Assembly: GCA_018239985.1 (NCBI GenBank)
Contig: JAFEGK010000002.1
Location: 61,237 to 103,963, forward strand
Source of the DNA: Verrucomicrobiota bacterium
GTDB taxonomy: Bacteria; Chlamydiota; Chlamydiia; Chlamydiales; Rhabdochlamydiaceae
Length of the DNA stretch: 42,727 nt
Direction of reading: 5' to 3'
A program made the translations under genes and the position numbers. The stretch's first letter is position 1; every line of letters begins with the position of its first letter. The notes under the pieces are model-generated. The model was not told the origin of the DNA. It saw nothing but the letters and a program-made list of their open reading frames with translations, and ran no database searches. This document shows, one piece after another, positions 7,495-15,728 of the stretch.

Positions 7495-10117
7495 GCAGCG
7501 GCGGATTTCTGAGGGTAGAGATCAAATTGTCCCGCCCTGGCATCGTTGGGGCCCTTACGTGTCAGAGAGGAGTTGGGGGACAGTCCGGGAAGATTATAGT
7601 CCCGATGGGAATGCTTGGAATTACTTCCCTTACGAACTTGCCATCACCAAGGCATATCGTTGGGGTGAAGATGGGATAGCTGGTTGGTGCGATCGGTATC
7701 AAATCCTGGTTTTAGCCCCTGCCTTTTGGAATACTAAAGATCCCCATCTGAAGGAACGACTCTTTGGACTGACGATCTATGAAGGAAATCATGGGGAGGA
7801 TGTCAAAGAATACTATTATCATCTAGATGGGGTCCCCTCTCATGCCTACATGAAGTTTGTCTATAAATATCCTCATAAAGAATTTCCATATCAAAAACTG
7901 AGAGATGAGAATCGGAACCGGGGAAAAAATCTAGGGGAATATGAGCTAATCGATACAGGAATTTTTGATGAGAATCGCTATTTTGATATCGTCATCGAAT
8001 ACGCCAAAGAAGACGAAGATACCCTTTGTATCAAAGTTGAAGTGTTCAACCGGGGCCCTGAAAAAGCCCCTTTCCATTTGCTGATGCAAATGCTCTTTCG
8101 CAATCAGTGGTCTTGGTGGGACCAGAAACTTCCAAAGCCCACTATCACACCAGGTGAAGGAGTCCTGCTTATTGCAGATGAGGGGCAGATGCCTCCCCCT
8201 TCAAATTTGGCATCCCCTTACCGCCTTGGGAAGCGGTATCTGTATGGGCAAGAAGGGGCTGAGCTTCTCTTTACTGAAAATGAGACCAATTTTGGCAATC
8301 AGCCTGGTTATTTTAAAGATGCTTTTCATCGAAAAATCGTTCATGCAGAAAATGCGACTAACCCTCAAAACAGCGGAAGTAAAGCAGCTTTACATTATTT
8401 CTTCGAAGGGATCGAAGCGGGTGGGTCAGCAAAAGCTCTTTTCTATTTTTCTGATAAGCCCAAGAAGAATCCTCTAAAAAACGTGGAGAAAATAGTAGCG
8501 TTAAGGAAAAAAGAGGCTGATGAATTTTATGAGACAGTCCACCCCCCTCATTTAAACGAAGATGAAAAGAAGGTCCAAAGACAGGCTATTGCGGGGCAGA
8601 TTTGGTCAAAGCAGATCTATCTCATCGATGTGGATCAGTGGCTTAAAGGAGATAATAATGCCTATCCTCCTCCAGAATCTCGTTTGAAAGGGAGGAACGC
8701 GCACTGGAAGCATCTGAATTCAATGCGGATTCTATTGATGCCCGACAAATGGGAATATCCTTGGTTTGCGGCATGGGATCATGCTTTTCATTGCCTCACT
8801 TATAGCCTTGTCGATCTTGATTTTGCAAAAGAGCAACTTTGGTTTTTCCTTTTCGATCAGTTCCAGCATCCTAATGGTCAAATTCCAGCCTACGAATGGG
8901 ATTTTTCTGACCTCAACCCCCCTGTCCATGCTTGGTCCATTTTGCGCGTTTACCATGCGGAAGAAAAACTGAAAGGGAAAGGAGATCGGGTATTTTTAGA
9001 AAAATGTTTCCATAAATTGATTCTCAATTTCACCTGGTGGGTCAACAAAGTTGATAATTCGGGCAACAACGTCTTCGAAGGGGGATTTTTGGGACTTGAT
9101 AACATCACGATGTTTGATCGTTCCGAGAAGCTTCCCGGTGGGGCAATTCTCCAGCAATCCGATGGAACAGGCTGGATGGCAATGTTCTGCCTGAACCTGA
9201 TGCGAATGGCTCTCGAACTAAGCCGCGAGAACAAATCTTATGAAGCTTTAGCGACTAAATTTTTCCAACACTATGTTTACATTGCACATGCGATGAAAAA
9301 GCGGGGCAATCGCGATTATGAGATGTGGAGCGAGAAAGATGGCTTCTTTTACGATGTGCTCACTTACCCTAACGGGACATTTAACAAATTCCGGGTCCGT
9401 TCACTGGTCGGGATTATTCCGCTCTATGCGATCGAGATTCTCCAAGAGGAGAAGATCAAACATTTCACCGAATTTTATACAAATTTTCAATGGTTCATGA
9501 ACAATCGAAAAGATCTTGTGGAGCCATGCATCATTCCTACAGTCCAAGATGGAAAACAACATTACATTTGCGCCCTTATGAATGCTGGGCAACTGAAGAG
9601 AGTCCTTCAGTACATTTGGGATCCCAATGAGTTTCGTTCAACCTATGGGATGCGCAGCATGTCCCGTTATCATGAAGAACATCCTGTTGTATTTCAGGAT
9701 AAACAAGTGGGCTATGAGCCTGGAGAGTCGCTTCATAGTGTCAAAGGGGGCAATTCGAATTGGCGAGGGCCGATTTGGATGCCGACCACCTTTCTGCTTG
9801 TTGAAACTTTACGTAAATTGTCAGAAGCCTTTGGCGATGAGATCAAGATTCAGGTGGGCAATGAAACGCCCGTTACAATGGCGAATATGGCCCAATCCTT
9901 TGCCGATCGGGTTATCAGCATATTCTCAACCAACAAAGAAGGGGCGCGGCCCATATTTGGCCCCGAATTCCCATTCAGCAAAGATCAATATTGGAAAGAT
10001 CTGATCCCCTTTAACGAATATTACAATCCAGAAACCGGCAAAGGGCTCGGCGCTTCTCACCAAACAGGATGGAGCGCTCTAGTTGCCAACTTCATCGATG
10101 AATATCGTAAAACCTAG
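7475..10117 (+). CDS. GH63-type glycoside hydrolase (MGH1-like / YMR196W-like)
   Basis: The 880-residue cytoplasmic protein starts with RWGPYVSERSWGTVREDYSPDG (split here by turns), a hallmark of the bacterial and fungal YMR196W-like branch of GH63, and carries the (alpha/alpha)6 barrel block PWFAAWDHAFHC, whose Asp is the likely general acid. GNSNWRGPIWMPT and ASHQTGWSALVA follow in the C-terminal barrel. It has no signal peptide, so its substrate should be intracellular, for example glucosylglycerate, mannosylglycerate, trehalose-like or glycogen-derived glucosides; the exact one cannot be read from sequence. It overlaps glk by 20 bases, which favours a glucose-releasing reaction. Confidence 0.85.
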   Translation: MPESTAEQRRISEGRDQIVPPWHRWGPYVSERSWGTVREDYSPDGNAWNYFPYELAITKAYRWGEDGIAGWCDRYQILVLAPAFWNTKDPHLKERLFGLTIYEGNHGEDVKEYYYHLDGVPSHAYMKFVYKYPHKEFPYQKLRDENRNRGKNLGEYELIDTGIFDENRYFDIVIEYAKEDEDTLCIKVEVFNRGPEKAPFHLLMQMLFRNQWSWWDQKLPKPTITPGEGVLLIADEGQMPPPSNLASPYRLGKRYLYGQEGAELLFTENETNFGNQPGYFKDAFHRKIVHAENATNPQNSGSKAALHYFFEGIEAGGSAKALFYFSDKPKKNPLKNVEKIVALRKKEADEFYETVHPPHLNEDEKKVQRQAIAGQIWSKQIYLIDVDQWLKGDNNAYPPPESRLKGRNAHWKHLNSMRILLMPDKWEYPWFAAWDHAFHCLTYSLVDLDFAKEQLWFFLFDQFQHPNGQIPAYEWDFSDLNPPVHAWSILRVYHAEEKLKGKGDRVFLEKCFHKLILNFTWWVNKVDNSGNNVFEGGFLGLDNITMFDRSEKLPGGAILQQSDGTGWMAMFCLNLMRMALELSRENKSYEALATKFFQHYVYIAHAMKKRGNRDYEMWSEKDGFFYDVLTYPNGTFNKFRVRSLVGIIPLYAIEILQEEKIKHFTEFYTNFQWFMNNRKDLVEPCIIPTVQDGKQHYICALMNAGQLKRVLQYIWDPNEFRSTYGMRSMSRYHEEHPVVFQDKQVGYEPGESLHSVKGGNSNWRGPIWMPTTFLLVETLRKLSEAFGDEIKIQVGNETPVTMANMAQSFADRVISIFSTNKEGARPIFGPEFPFSKDQYWKDLIPFNEYYNPETGKGLGASHQTGWSALVANFIDEYRKT

Positions 10118-10309
10118 CACTTGTTTTGTAAAAAAAACAGGCCAGTATTCCCCATATGAAGAGAAATCGAAATAAAATAAAAACAATTGATTGTAAGAAT
10201 ATTAACCAGCTGAGATTGAGCAGTTCCAAAAGCCGCTTTTCAGATTTATGCCTATTTTTCAGCAGGAGCTTCCCGTAAATGCCTCGATTCAATTATCCAT
10301 GCTTTCTTC

Positions 10310-10351
10310 GATAGTGAGCCTCTTCGGGCAAGGCAGGGGGCAAGTTGGGTT
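10310..10351. repeat. Half copy of inverted-repeat element family B
   Basis: The minus-strand reading AACCCAACTTG, followed by a C-rich run and TTGCCCGA, matches the arm at 26101-26130 closely, with one base missing. No second arm is visible in the remaining intergenic DNA (10118-10309), so it is a half element or a decayed copy. The stop codon of the flanking porin gene is formed by its first two bases, exactly as for greA at 26257. Confidence 0.6.
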
Positions 10352-11480
10352 AGTATTCAAAGATGAAATTAAGTGTCCAGCCTTGGATGTCAAGTGATCC
10401 TCGCGATTGCTCAGAGATGTTTTGACCTGTGTTGCTCGAGACAACAATTTGATTTGTCTCTGGCCTAATAATTCCGTTTCGACGTATGCGCCAAAGTTGA
10501 TTTTGATCAAAGAAATGATGTTGCTCCCACCCAAACTGCGTTGTCACTCCAAATCTGCAATCAAAGAATTGTCTGGACCATTGGATCCCAAGGGCAAGAT
10601 CTAATATGGCTCTGGAGCCTCTTAAACGCTCTTTAATTAAAATAACGTTCTCTTGGGTATGCGGAGATATGGCTAAATGGTTATGCTCTTTCTGAGCCAC
10701 TCTGAAGCGGCCGTACAAAACCGATGCCGCTAGGATCCCATATACGCTAAAACCACATCCATAATGCCACTGGCTATCTAGTCCGCCACGCAGTCCTGTC
10801 CCTTTATAGACGTTATCGAGTTTGGCTGTATTGACTAGGGGTGGTTGCGTTGGCCCGATGCGGGGGCTCCAACTGCCTCCACGGTGCTGAAGATCTAAAT
10901 CTTGACTCACTCGCCCATACCGGAGACCAATATGTGGACGGATGTTGAGTTTTCTGCTCACCCAATATTGTCTGCCCAGGGGAAGATCGAGCAGGGTGAG
11001 TTTCACTTTCCATATCCCTTCGATCTCGCGTGCATAGGCGGGGCTTCCCTGAACAGGGGAAAAGGCTGACCAGAGCGAAAGGATTGAATTCACATTAGCT
11101 GTTGTCTCGGCGATTTTTTTCGATCTGTTGTGGTACTCGGTCCAAATCAGGCCGATATCCCACCCGTCACATTGGGTAGCATAATGGAGTCCAAGGCGGT
11201 ATCCAAATTGCCAATGGGAAGTTGGTTTTACATAATGGGCGTTTGCCAATTGATTGAGTTGCTGTATATCTGTTGTAGTGGGATTGATGACTGGAATGGG
11301 CACTTCATTGACGATGGCAAACTCTGTCCCTTCTTGATGAGCACTCCAATAATAGGCAGCAAAACTTAAACTCCAGTCCCCCTCGCAGGGTCGCTTAAGA
11401 ACTGGAGCATTTCCTGCGTAATTTTCTGGGCCGAGGCACTGCGCTAACAGCGCTCCAGCACTTGCAAGGAGGGTATACAT
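10350..11480 (-). CDS. MOMP-like porin paralog 5, lacking the cysteine-rich head
   Basis: This 376-residue protein aligns with its four upstream neighbours through the motifs CLGPENYAGNAPV, WQFGYRLGLHYATQCDGWDIGL, RPHIGLRYG and the C-terminal SLDIQGWTLNFIFEY (motifs quoted in short pieces). The terminal aromatic Tyr fits an outer-membrane beta-barrel. It lacks the CYPDDCPPCQRC head, and most core cysteines of the family, such as the paired FCSC motif, are missing. Its N-terminus (MYTLLASAGALLAQ) has a hydrophobic core but no basic start, so export is uncertain. It begins 2 bases after the stop of paralog 4 with no ribosome binding site of its own, which implies translational coupling. Confidence 0.82.
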   Translation of the reverse strand: MYTLLASAGALLAQCLGPENYAGNAPVLKRPCEGDWSLSFAAYYWSAHQEGTEFAIVNEVPIPVINPTTTDIQQLNQLANAHYVKPTSHWQFGYRLGLHYATQCDGWDIGLIWTEYHNRSKKIAETTANVNSILSLWSAFSPVQGSPAYAREIEGIWKVKLTLLDLPLGRQYWVSRKLNIRPHIGLRYGRVSQDLDLQHRGGSWSPRIGPTQPPLVNTAKLDNVYKGTGLRGGLDSQWHYGCGFSVYGILAASVLYGRFRVAQKEHNHLAISPHTQENVILIKERLRGSRAILDLALGIQWSRQFFDCRFGVTTQFGWEQHHFFDQNQLWRIRRNGIIRPETNQIVVSSNTGQNISEQSRGSLDIQGWTLNFIFEY

Positions 11481-11482
11481 TT

Positions 11483-12754
11483 CTAATACTCAAATTTAAA
11501 TGTCAGTGTCCAACCCGATGTATCAAGGGTTCCCTGTCTCTGCTGGAAAACATTATCCCCAGAGAGGTTTAGGATGGGAGGGTTGTTAGTGTAATCGGTT
11601 GGATTGTTGGGGCCAGGTTGTGTCGTGCCGACCCGGGTCACTCGCCACATTTGATTTTGATCAAAGAAAATATGTTGCTCATAGCCAAGCATAGCTACAA
11701 AGCCATATTTGCAGCTGCAGAACATTGTCGACCATTTAATTCCAAGTCCTAAATCGAGAATCGGTCTAAGGGCTCTAAAGGACTCTTCTGTCTCGTGGAT
11801 ATTGGTGATGCTGTGCGGATTTCGGGCCAGACGGATGTATTCGTCATGATCAACATTAAATCTTCCGTAGATGATGGAAGCCGCCAGATTGCCATAGAGG
11901 GACCAGCCACAGCCAAAATTCCACTCTGAATCGAGTCCTGAACGAAGTCCGGTTCCGTTATAGTTATTGTGCAAATCAACAATTCCATTGAATGCAGGTT
12001 GAATGGGTGTGACTGTAGTGAAATTTGCTGTCCAGCTTCCCCCATCATAATAAATTTGATTGTGTTGGTGAATCGATGCATAGCGCAGTCCTACGAAGGG
12101 GCGAATTGCTAGATAGCGGCTCACCCAGAAATTCCGGCCAAGTTCGAAATCAATCAGGTTCAGTTTGACTTTCCAATCATTTTTTGCTTCTGTTGCATAG
12201 ACAACACCTGCCTGTGCTGGCACAAATTGTGACCAAAGAGCGATCAGTGTGTGATTGCTATTGGGATCCGCACCAATGTGGTTGAATCCTTTGCCTTGAA
12301 ACCAGGTCCATTCGATCCCTACATCCCAACCGTCGCAAGGAGAACAGTAACTAACGCCGAATTTAAGACCACATTCCCATTTTGGAAACGGCTTTTTATA
12401 GCGTGCGTCTGCGAGTTGATTAAGTTGTCTGATCGTCGCAGGGGTTGGAGCAATACTGATATTTGGAAGATCTGGCACTGCTGGATTGGTTACATCGTCG
12501 TCGATGGCAAATTCCATTCCATCTTGATAAATATCCCAGCAAAAGACTGCGATGGTTATATCGACATCGCCGTTGCACCCTGCAGGGCATACAGGGGGAT
12601 TTCCTGCAAAATTTTCTGGCCCCAGACATCTCTGACAAGGGGGGCAATCGTCTGGATAGCAAGCTGCAGGAAGCTGTGGTGGACAAGAATTTTCTGCTGC
12701 GCTTGCGACAGCTGATAACCCCAGTGCAGTGCATGTAACCCATCTCATAACCAT
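11483..12754 (-). CDS. MOMP-like cysteine-rich porin paralog 4
   Basis: A 423-residue outer-membrane beta-barrel protein with a signal peptide ending around SAVASAAEN, then a cysteine-rich head (CYPDDCPPCQRC, about residues 32-43, then CPAGCNGD), the family core (SPCDGWDVGIEW, RPFVGLRYAS, GCGWSLYGNLAASIIYGRF, FCSCKYG) and a C-terminal SGWTLTFKFEY. Such proteins form the disulfide-linked outer envelope and porins of chlamydiae. AAGGAG lies 8 bases before the ATG and a promoter lies at 12780-12808. No terminator separates it from paralog 5. Confidence 0.9.
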   Translation of the reverse strand: MVMRWVTCTALGLSAVASAAENSCPPQLPAACYPDDCPPCQRCLGPENFAGNPPVCPAGCNGDVDITIAVFCWDIYQDGMEFAIDDDVTNPAVPDLPNISIAPTPATIRQLNQLADARYKKPFPKWECGLKFGVSYCSPCDGWDVGIEWTWFQGKGFNHIGADPNSNHTLIALWSQFVPAQAGVVYATEAKNDWKVKLNLIDFELGRNFWVSRYLAIRPFVGLRYASIHQHNQIYYDGGSWTANFTTVTPIQPAFNGIVDLHNNYNGTGLRSGLDSEWNFGCGWSLYGNLAASIIYGRFNVDHDEYIRLARNPHSITNIHETEESFRALRPILDLGLGIKWSTMFCSCKYGFVAMLGYEQHIFFDQNQMWRVTRVGTTQPGPNNPTDYTNNPPILNLSGDNVFQQRQGTLDTSGWTLTFKFEY

Positions 12755-12779
12755 TTAAGAATCTCCTTTTTTTTAAATG

Positions 12780-12808
12780 GTTTTAAAGCATGCTACTGAT
12801 TTTATCAA
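12780..12808 (-). promoter_or_regulatory. Predicted promoter of MOMP-like paralog 4
   Basis: Minus-strand TTGATA, 17-base spacer, TAAAAC, about 26 bases before the start codon. The same architecture stands before paralogs 1 to 3. Confidence 0.6.
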
Positions 12809-12833
12809 GAGGGAATTGCCCCCTCAAGCAAAA

Positions 12834-12855
12834 AGGCCTAGCTTACGCTAGGCCT
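12834..12855 (-). terminator. Rho-independent terminator of MOMP-like paralog 3
   Basis: A perfect 9-bp stem (AGGCCTAGC/GCTAGGCCT) closes a 4-base loop and, on the minus strand, runs into a T tract. It lies 31 bases after the stop codon of paralog 3 and just before the promoter of paralog 4. Confidence 0.85.
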
Positions 12856-12885
12856 CCCTGGTTAAAAAATTGCCCTCTGCGGGTA

Positions 12886-14172
12886 TTAGAAATCAAATTT
12901 GAAAGTGAGTGTCCACCCTGATGTATCCAATGAGCCACGACGTTGCTCAAGAACATTGTCACCAGAGAGGTTAAGCACTGGTGGGTTGCTGGTCAGGTTT
13001 GGAGGTGTAACTGATTGGGAGCTTGTGCCCACTCTGGAGACTCTCCACAATTGGTTTTGGTCAAAGAATAGATGCGACTCCCATCCCAACATCACTGTAA
13101 GGCCATACTTGCAGCTGCAGAACATTGTGGACCACTGAATCCCTAGATCCAAGTCGAGAATAGCGCGTAAAGCACGTAGAGATTCATTTGTATCTAATAT
13201 GTCGGCAGTAGAGTGTGGGGTGATGTTGGCAAGGCGAATGTATTCCTTGTGATCAACATCAAATCTTCCGTAGATAATCGAAGTTGCTAAGTTCCCATAA
13301 AGAGCCCAGCCGCATCCGAAATTCCACTCAGAGCCTAAACCAGCTCGTAGACCTGCACCTCTATAGTCATTTTCAAGATCAACGTAGTCATTGAAAGCAT
13401 TTTGATTTCCAGCATCTTGCCCTGTAACCGCTGCCCAGCTACCGCCACGATAGGTGATCGCTGTATCTTGTTTAATGGAGGCATAACGGAGGCCGACAAA
13501 AGGTCTGATGTTGAGATATCTGCTGACCCAATAACCACGTCCAAGCTCTAGATCTACTAAATTCAATTTGAGCTTCCAGTGAATTTCAGAATCTGTTGCA
13601 AATAGAACTCCTCCAGCTCCTGGTACAAAGTTTGTCCAGAGTGGAATAACGGAATGGTTGTCGGTATTATCTGTATCCAGATCATGGGTATGTCTTCCAC
13701 GGTACCATGTCCACAGGAGGTTAACATCCCAGCCATCGCATGATGAACAATAACCTATGCCGAGCTTAAAACCCCAATCCCAGTGAGAACCTGGATGTTT
13801 ATATTCCGCATTGGCTAACTGATTTAAGATCCGATTGTTTGGAATTGTTTGGAGGACAGGTTGTGTGACTTCGTTGTCAATCGCGTATTCCATCCCATCT
13901 TGGTGAGAGCTCCAGTAGACTGCAGCGGCGGTAATAAATACATCTCCGTTACATCCTGCAGGGCATACGGGTGGGTTGCCAGCAAAATTTTCTGGTCCTA
14001 AGCAGCGTTGGCAGGGTGGGCAGTCGTCTGGATAGCAGACGGCTGGTTGTGAGGGGGCGCATACGTCGCCATGTACTGGCTTACCCGATGCAGTTGTATT
14101 TCGAGCTGCGCTTGCAGCACTTGTTAATCCCAGCACTGTCAAAACAGCGAAGGGTAGTGATTTACTAAACAT
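12886..14172 (-). CDS. MOMP-like cysteine-rich porin paralog 3
   Basis: A 428-residue secreted outer-membrane protein. The signal peptide (MFSKSLPFAVLTVLGLTSAAS) is followed by the head with CYPDDCPPCQRC (about 46-57) and CPAGCNGD, then the barrel motifs SSCDGWDVNLLW, VDLELGRGYWVSRYLNI (in pieces), GCGWALYGNLATSIIYGRF and the terminal SGWTLTFKFDF with a final Phe. It is closer to paralogs 1 and 2 than to 4 and 5. AAAGGAG stands 7 bases before the ATG. Own promoter (14207-14235) and own terminator (12834-12855) make it a single-gene unit. Confidence 0.92.
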   Translation of the reverse strand: MFSKSLPFAVLTVLGLTSAASAARNTTASGKPVHGDVCAPSQPAVCYPDDCPPCQRCLGPENFAGNPPVCPAGCNGDVFITAAAVYWSSHQDGMEYAIDNEVTQPVLQTIPNNRILNQLANAEYKHPGSHWDWGFKLGIGYCSSCDGWDVNLLWTWYRGRHTHDLDTDNTDNHSVIPLWTNFVPGAGGVLFATDSEIHWKLKLNLVDLELGRGYWVSRYLNIRPFVGLRYASIKQDTAITYRGGSWAAVTGQDAGNQNAFNDYVDLENDYRGAGLRAGLGSEWNFGCGWALYGNLATSIIYGRFDVDHKEYIRLANITPHSTADILDTNESLRALRAILDLDLGIQWSTMFCSCKYGLTVMLGWESHLFFDQNQLWRVSRVGTSSQSVTPPNLTSNPPVLNLSGDNVLEQRRGSLDTSGWTLTFKFDF

Positions 14173-14206
14173 TAAGACTCTCCTTTGGAATGACCCTTTT
14201 TCATTC

Positions 14207-14235
14207 TTTTAATCGATTACAAAAATTTTTAGCAA
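14207..14235 (-). promoter_or_regulatory. Predicted promoter of MOMP-like paralog 3
   Basis: Minus-strand TTGCTA, 17-base spacer, TTAAAA, about 35 bases before the ATG. The -35 box is only 3 bases from the foot of the terminator hairpin at 14239-14265. Confidence 0.6.
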
Positions 14236-14238
14236 GAA

Positions 14239-14265
14239 AAAAGACCTAGCAATGCTAGGTCTTTT
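14239..14265 (-). terminator. Rho-independent terminator of MOMP-like paralog 2
   Basis: A perfect 12-bp stem (AAAAGACCTAGC/GCTAGGTCTTTT) with a 3-base loop, lying 27 bases after the stop of paralog 2 on the minus strand. It is A/T rich at the base, which gives the T tract. Confidence 0.87.
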
Positions 14266-14292
14266 GGTTGAAAATAGTCTAAGAGAGGACTC

Positions 14293-15576
14293 TTAGTAGT
14301 CGAACTTGAGTGTCAGTGTCCAACCTGATGTATCCAATGTTCCACGACGTTGTTGGATAACATTGTCACCAGTGAGGTTAAGCACAGGTGGGTTGCTTGT
14401 AAGGTTAGGTGCACCTGTTTGAATTTGTGAACCAACTCTATTGACTCTCCACAATTGGTTTTGATCAAAGAATACATGTGATTCCCAACCGAGCATAGCT
14501 GTGAAGCCATATTTGCAGCTGCAGAACATTGTAGACCACTGAATTCCAAGCGACATGTCGAGGATAGCGCGACAAACGCGGAGAGATTCATTTGTCTCTA
14601 GTACGTTAGCTGTCGAACGTGGGCTGACGTTTGCAAGACGGATGAGTTCTTCGTGATCAAGGCTAAATCTTCCATAGATAATAGAAGCTGCTAGGTTTCC
14701 ATAAAGAGCCCAGCCACAGCCGAAGTTCCACTCAGAGCCTAAGCCTGCTCTAAGACCGGCACCTCGATAGTCATTTTCAAGGTCAACATGGTCATTGAAA
14801 GCATTTTGACTTCCAGGGCCAGTACCTGCAACTTGCGCCCAGCTACCACCATTGTAGCTGATATCTGTGTGTTGTTTAATAGAGGCGTAACGAAGTCCGA
14901 CGAAAGGTCTGATATTGAGATATCGGCTGACCCAGTAACCCCGTCCGAGTTCAAGATCAACTAAATTCAATTTAAGCTTCCAATGAATGTCAGAGCTTGT
15001 TGCAAATAGAACTCCGCCTTGGGCATTAGCGAAATCAGACCAGAGTGGCAGAATCGCGCGGTTGTCGGTTGTATCTGCATCGAGTTCGTTGCTGCTTCTT
15101 CCACGGTACCATGTCCAGAGAAGGTTAAGATCCCAGCCATCGCAAGGTGAGCAGTAACCGATGCCGACTTTAAAGCCCCAATCCCATTTAGAATTTGGAT
15201 GTTTATATTCAGCATTAGCTAATTGGTTGAAAACTGTATTGTTTGCAATGGTTTGGGCAGCAGGTTGGGTCACTTCGGTGTCAATGGCATACTCCATCCC
15301 ATCGATGTGCGAACTCCAGTAGAATGCTGCTACAGTAATTTCAAAGTCGCCGTTGCATCCTGCAGGGCATACTGGTGGGTTACCAGCGAAATTCTCTGGT
15401 CCCAAGCATCTTTGGCAAGGTGGGCAGTCGTCTGGATAGCAGACGGCTGGTTGTGAAGGGGCGCATACATCGCCATTCACTGGCTTACCTGATGCTGTAG
15501 TATTTCGTGCTGCACTTGCAACACTTGTTAATCCGAGTACTGTCAGAGCAGCAAGCGGAAGGTATTTTTTAACCAT
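14293..15576 (-). CDS. MOMP-like cysteine-rich porin paralog 2
   Basis: A 427-residue product if started at the ATG at 15576, chosen over one five codons upstream because it gives MVKKYLPLAALTVLGL, identical to paralog 1, and because GGAG lies 9 bases ahead of it (the upstream ATG sits directly against that site). Signal peptide to about residue 22, then the CYPDDCPPCQRC head, the barrel core (SPCDGWDLNLLW, RPFVGLRYAS, GCGWALYGNLAASIIYGRF, FCSCKYGF) and the C-terminal SGWTLTLKFDY. It is very similar to paralog 1, which points to recent duplication or gene conversion. Confidence 0.92.
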   Translation of the reverse strand: MVKKYLPLAALTVLGLTSVASAARNTTASGKPVNGDVCAPSQPAVCYPDDCPPCQRCLGPENFAGNPPVCPAGCNGDFEITVAAFYWSSHIDGMEYAIDTEVTQPAAQTIANNTVFNQLANAEYKHPNSKWDWGFKVGIGYCSPCDGWDLNLLWTWYRGRSSNELDADTTDNRAILPLWSDFANAQGGVLFATSSDIHWKLKLNLVDLELGRGYWVSRYLNIRPFVGLRYASIKQHTDISYNGGSWAQVAGTGPGSQNAFNDHVDLENDYRGAGLRAGLGSEWNFGCGWALYGNLAASIIYGRFSLDHEELIRLANVSPRSTANVLETNESLRVCRAILDMSLGIQWSTMFCSCKYGFTAMLGWESHVFFDQNQLWRVNRVGSQIQTGAPNLTSNPPVLNLTGDNVIQQRRGTLDTSGWTLTLKFDY

Positions 15577-15633
15577 GTTGATGTTCTCCATTTTGATGAG
15601 GCCTATCAGAGCCTTTTGTTTGCTTAATCTTTT

Positions 15634-15662
15634 GTTTAATGCAAATCAAATTTTTTAATCAA
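15634..15662 (-). promoter_or_regulatory. Predicted promoter of MOMP-like paralog 2
   Basis: Minus-strand TTGATT, 17-base spacer, TTAAAC. The spacer and about 40 bases downstream are conserved with the promoter of paralog 1, including a shared leader ending in CTC-GAT/ATG-G. Confidence 0.62.
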
Positions 15663-15671
15663 CAAAAAAAT

Positions 15672-15701
15672 AAAAGAACCTAGATTTCTCTAGGTTCTTT
15701 T
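15672..15701 (-). terminator. Rho-independent terminator of MOMP-like paralog 1
   Basis: A perfect 13-bp stem (AAAAGAACCTAGA/TCTAGGTTCTTTT) with a 4-base loop, 27 bases after the stop of paralog 1 on the minus strand; an A-rich stretch on the plus strand supplies further U residues in the transcript. Confidence 0.87.
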
Positions 15702-15728
15702 CGGTTTAAATAGTCTAAGAGAGGACTC

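Noticed and set aside
10118-10309. Possible small gene between the GH63 gene and the porin array
   Set aside because: A 66-codon frame exists on the minus strand but overlaps the GH63 end, has no ribosome binding site and gives an unconvincing hydrophobic and basic product.
12251-12743. Long open frames antisense and out of frame inside the porin array
   Set aside because: They mirror the repeated, cysteine-rich coding sequence, lack ribosome binding sites and recur at the same place in the paralogs, as expected for shadows.
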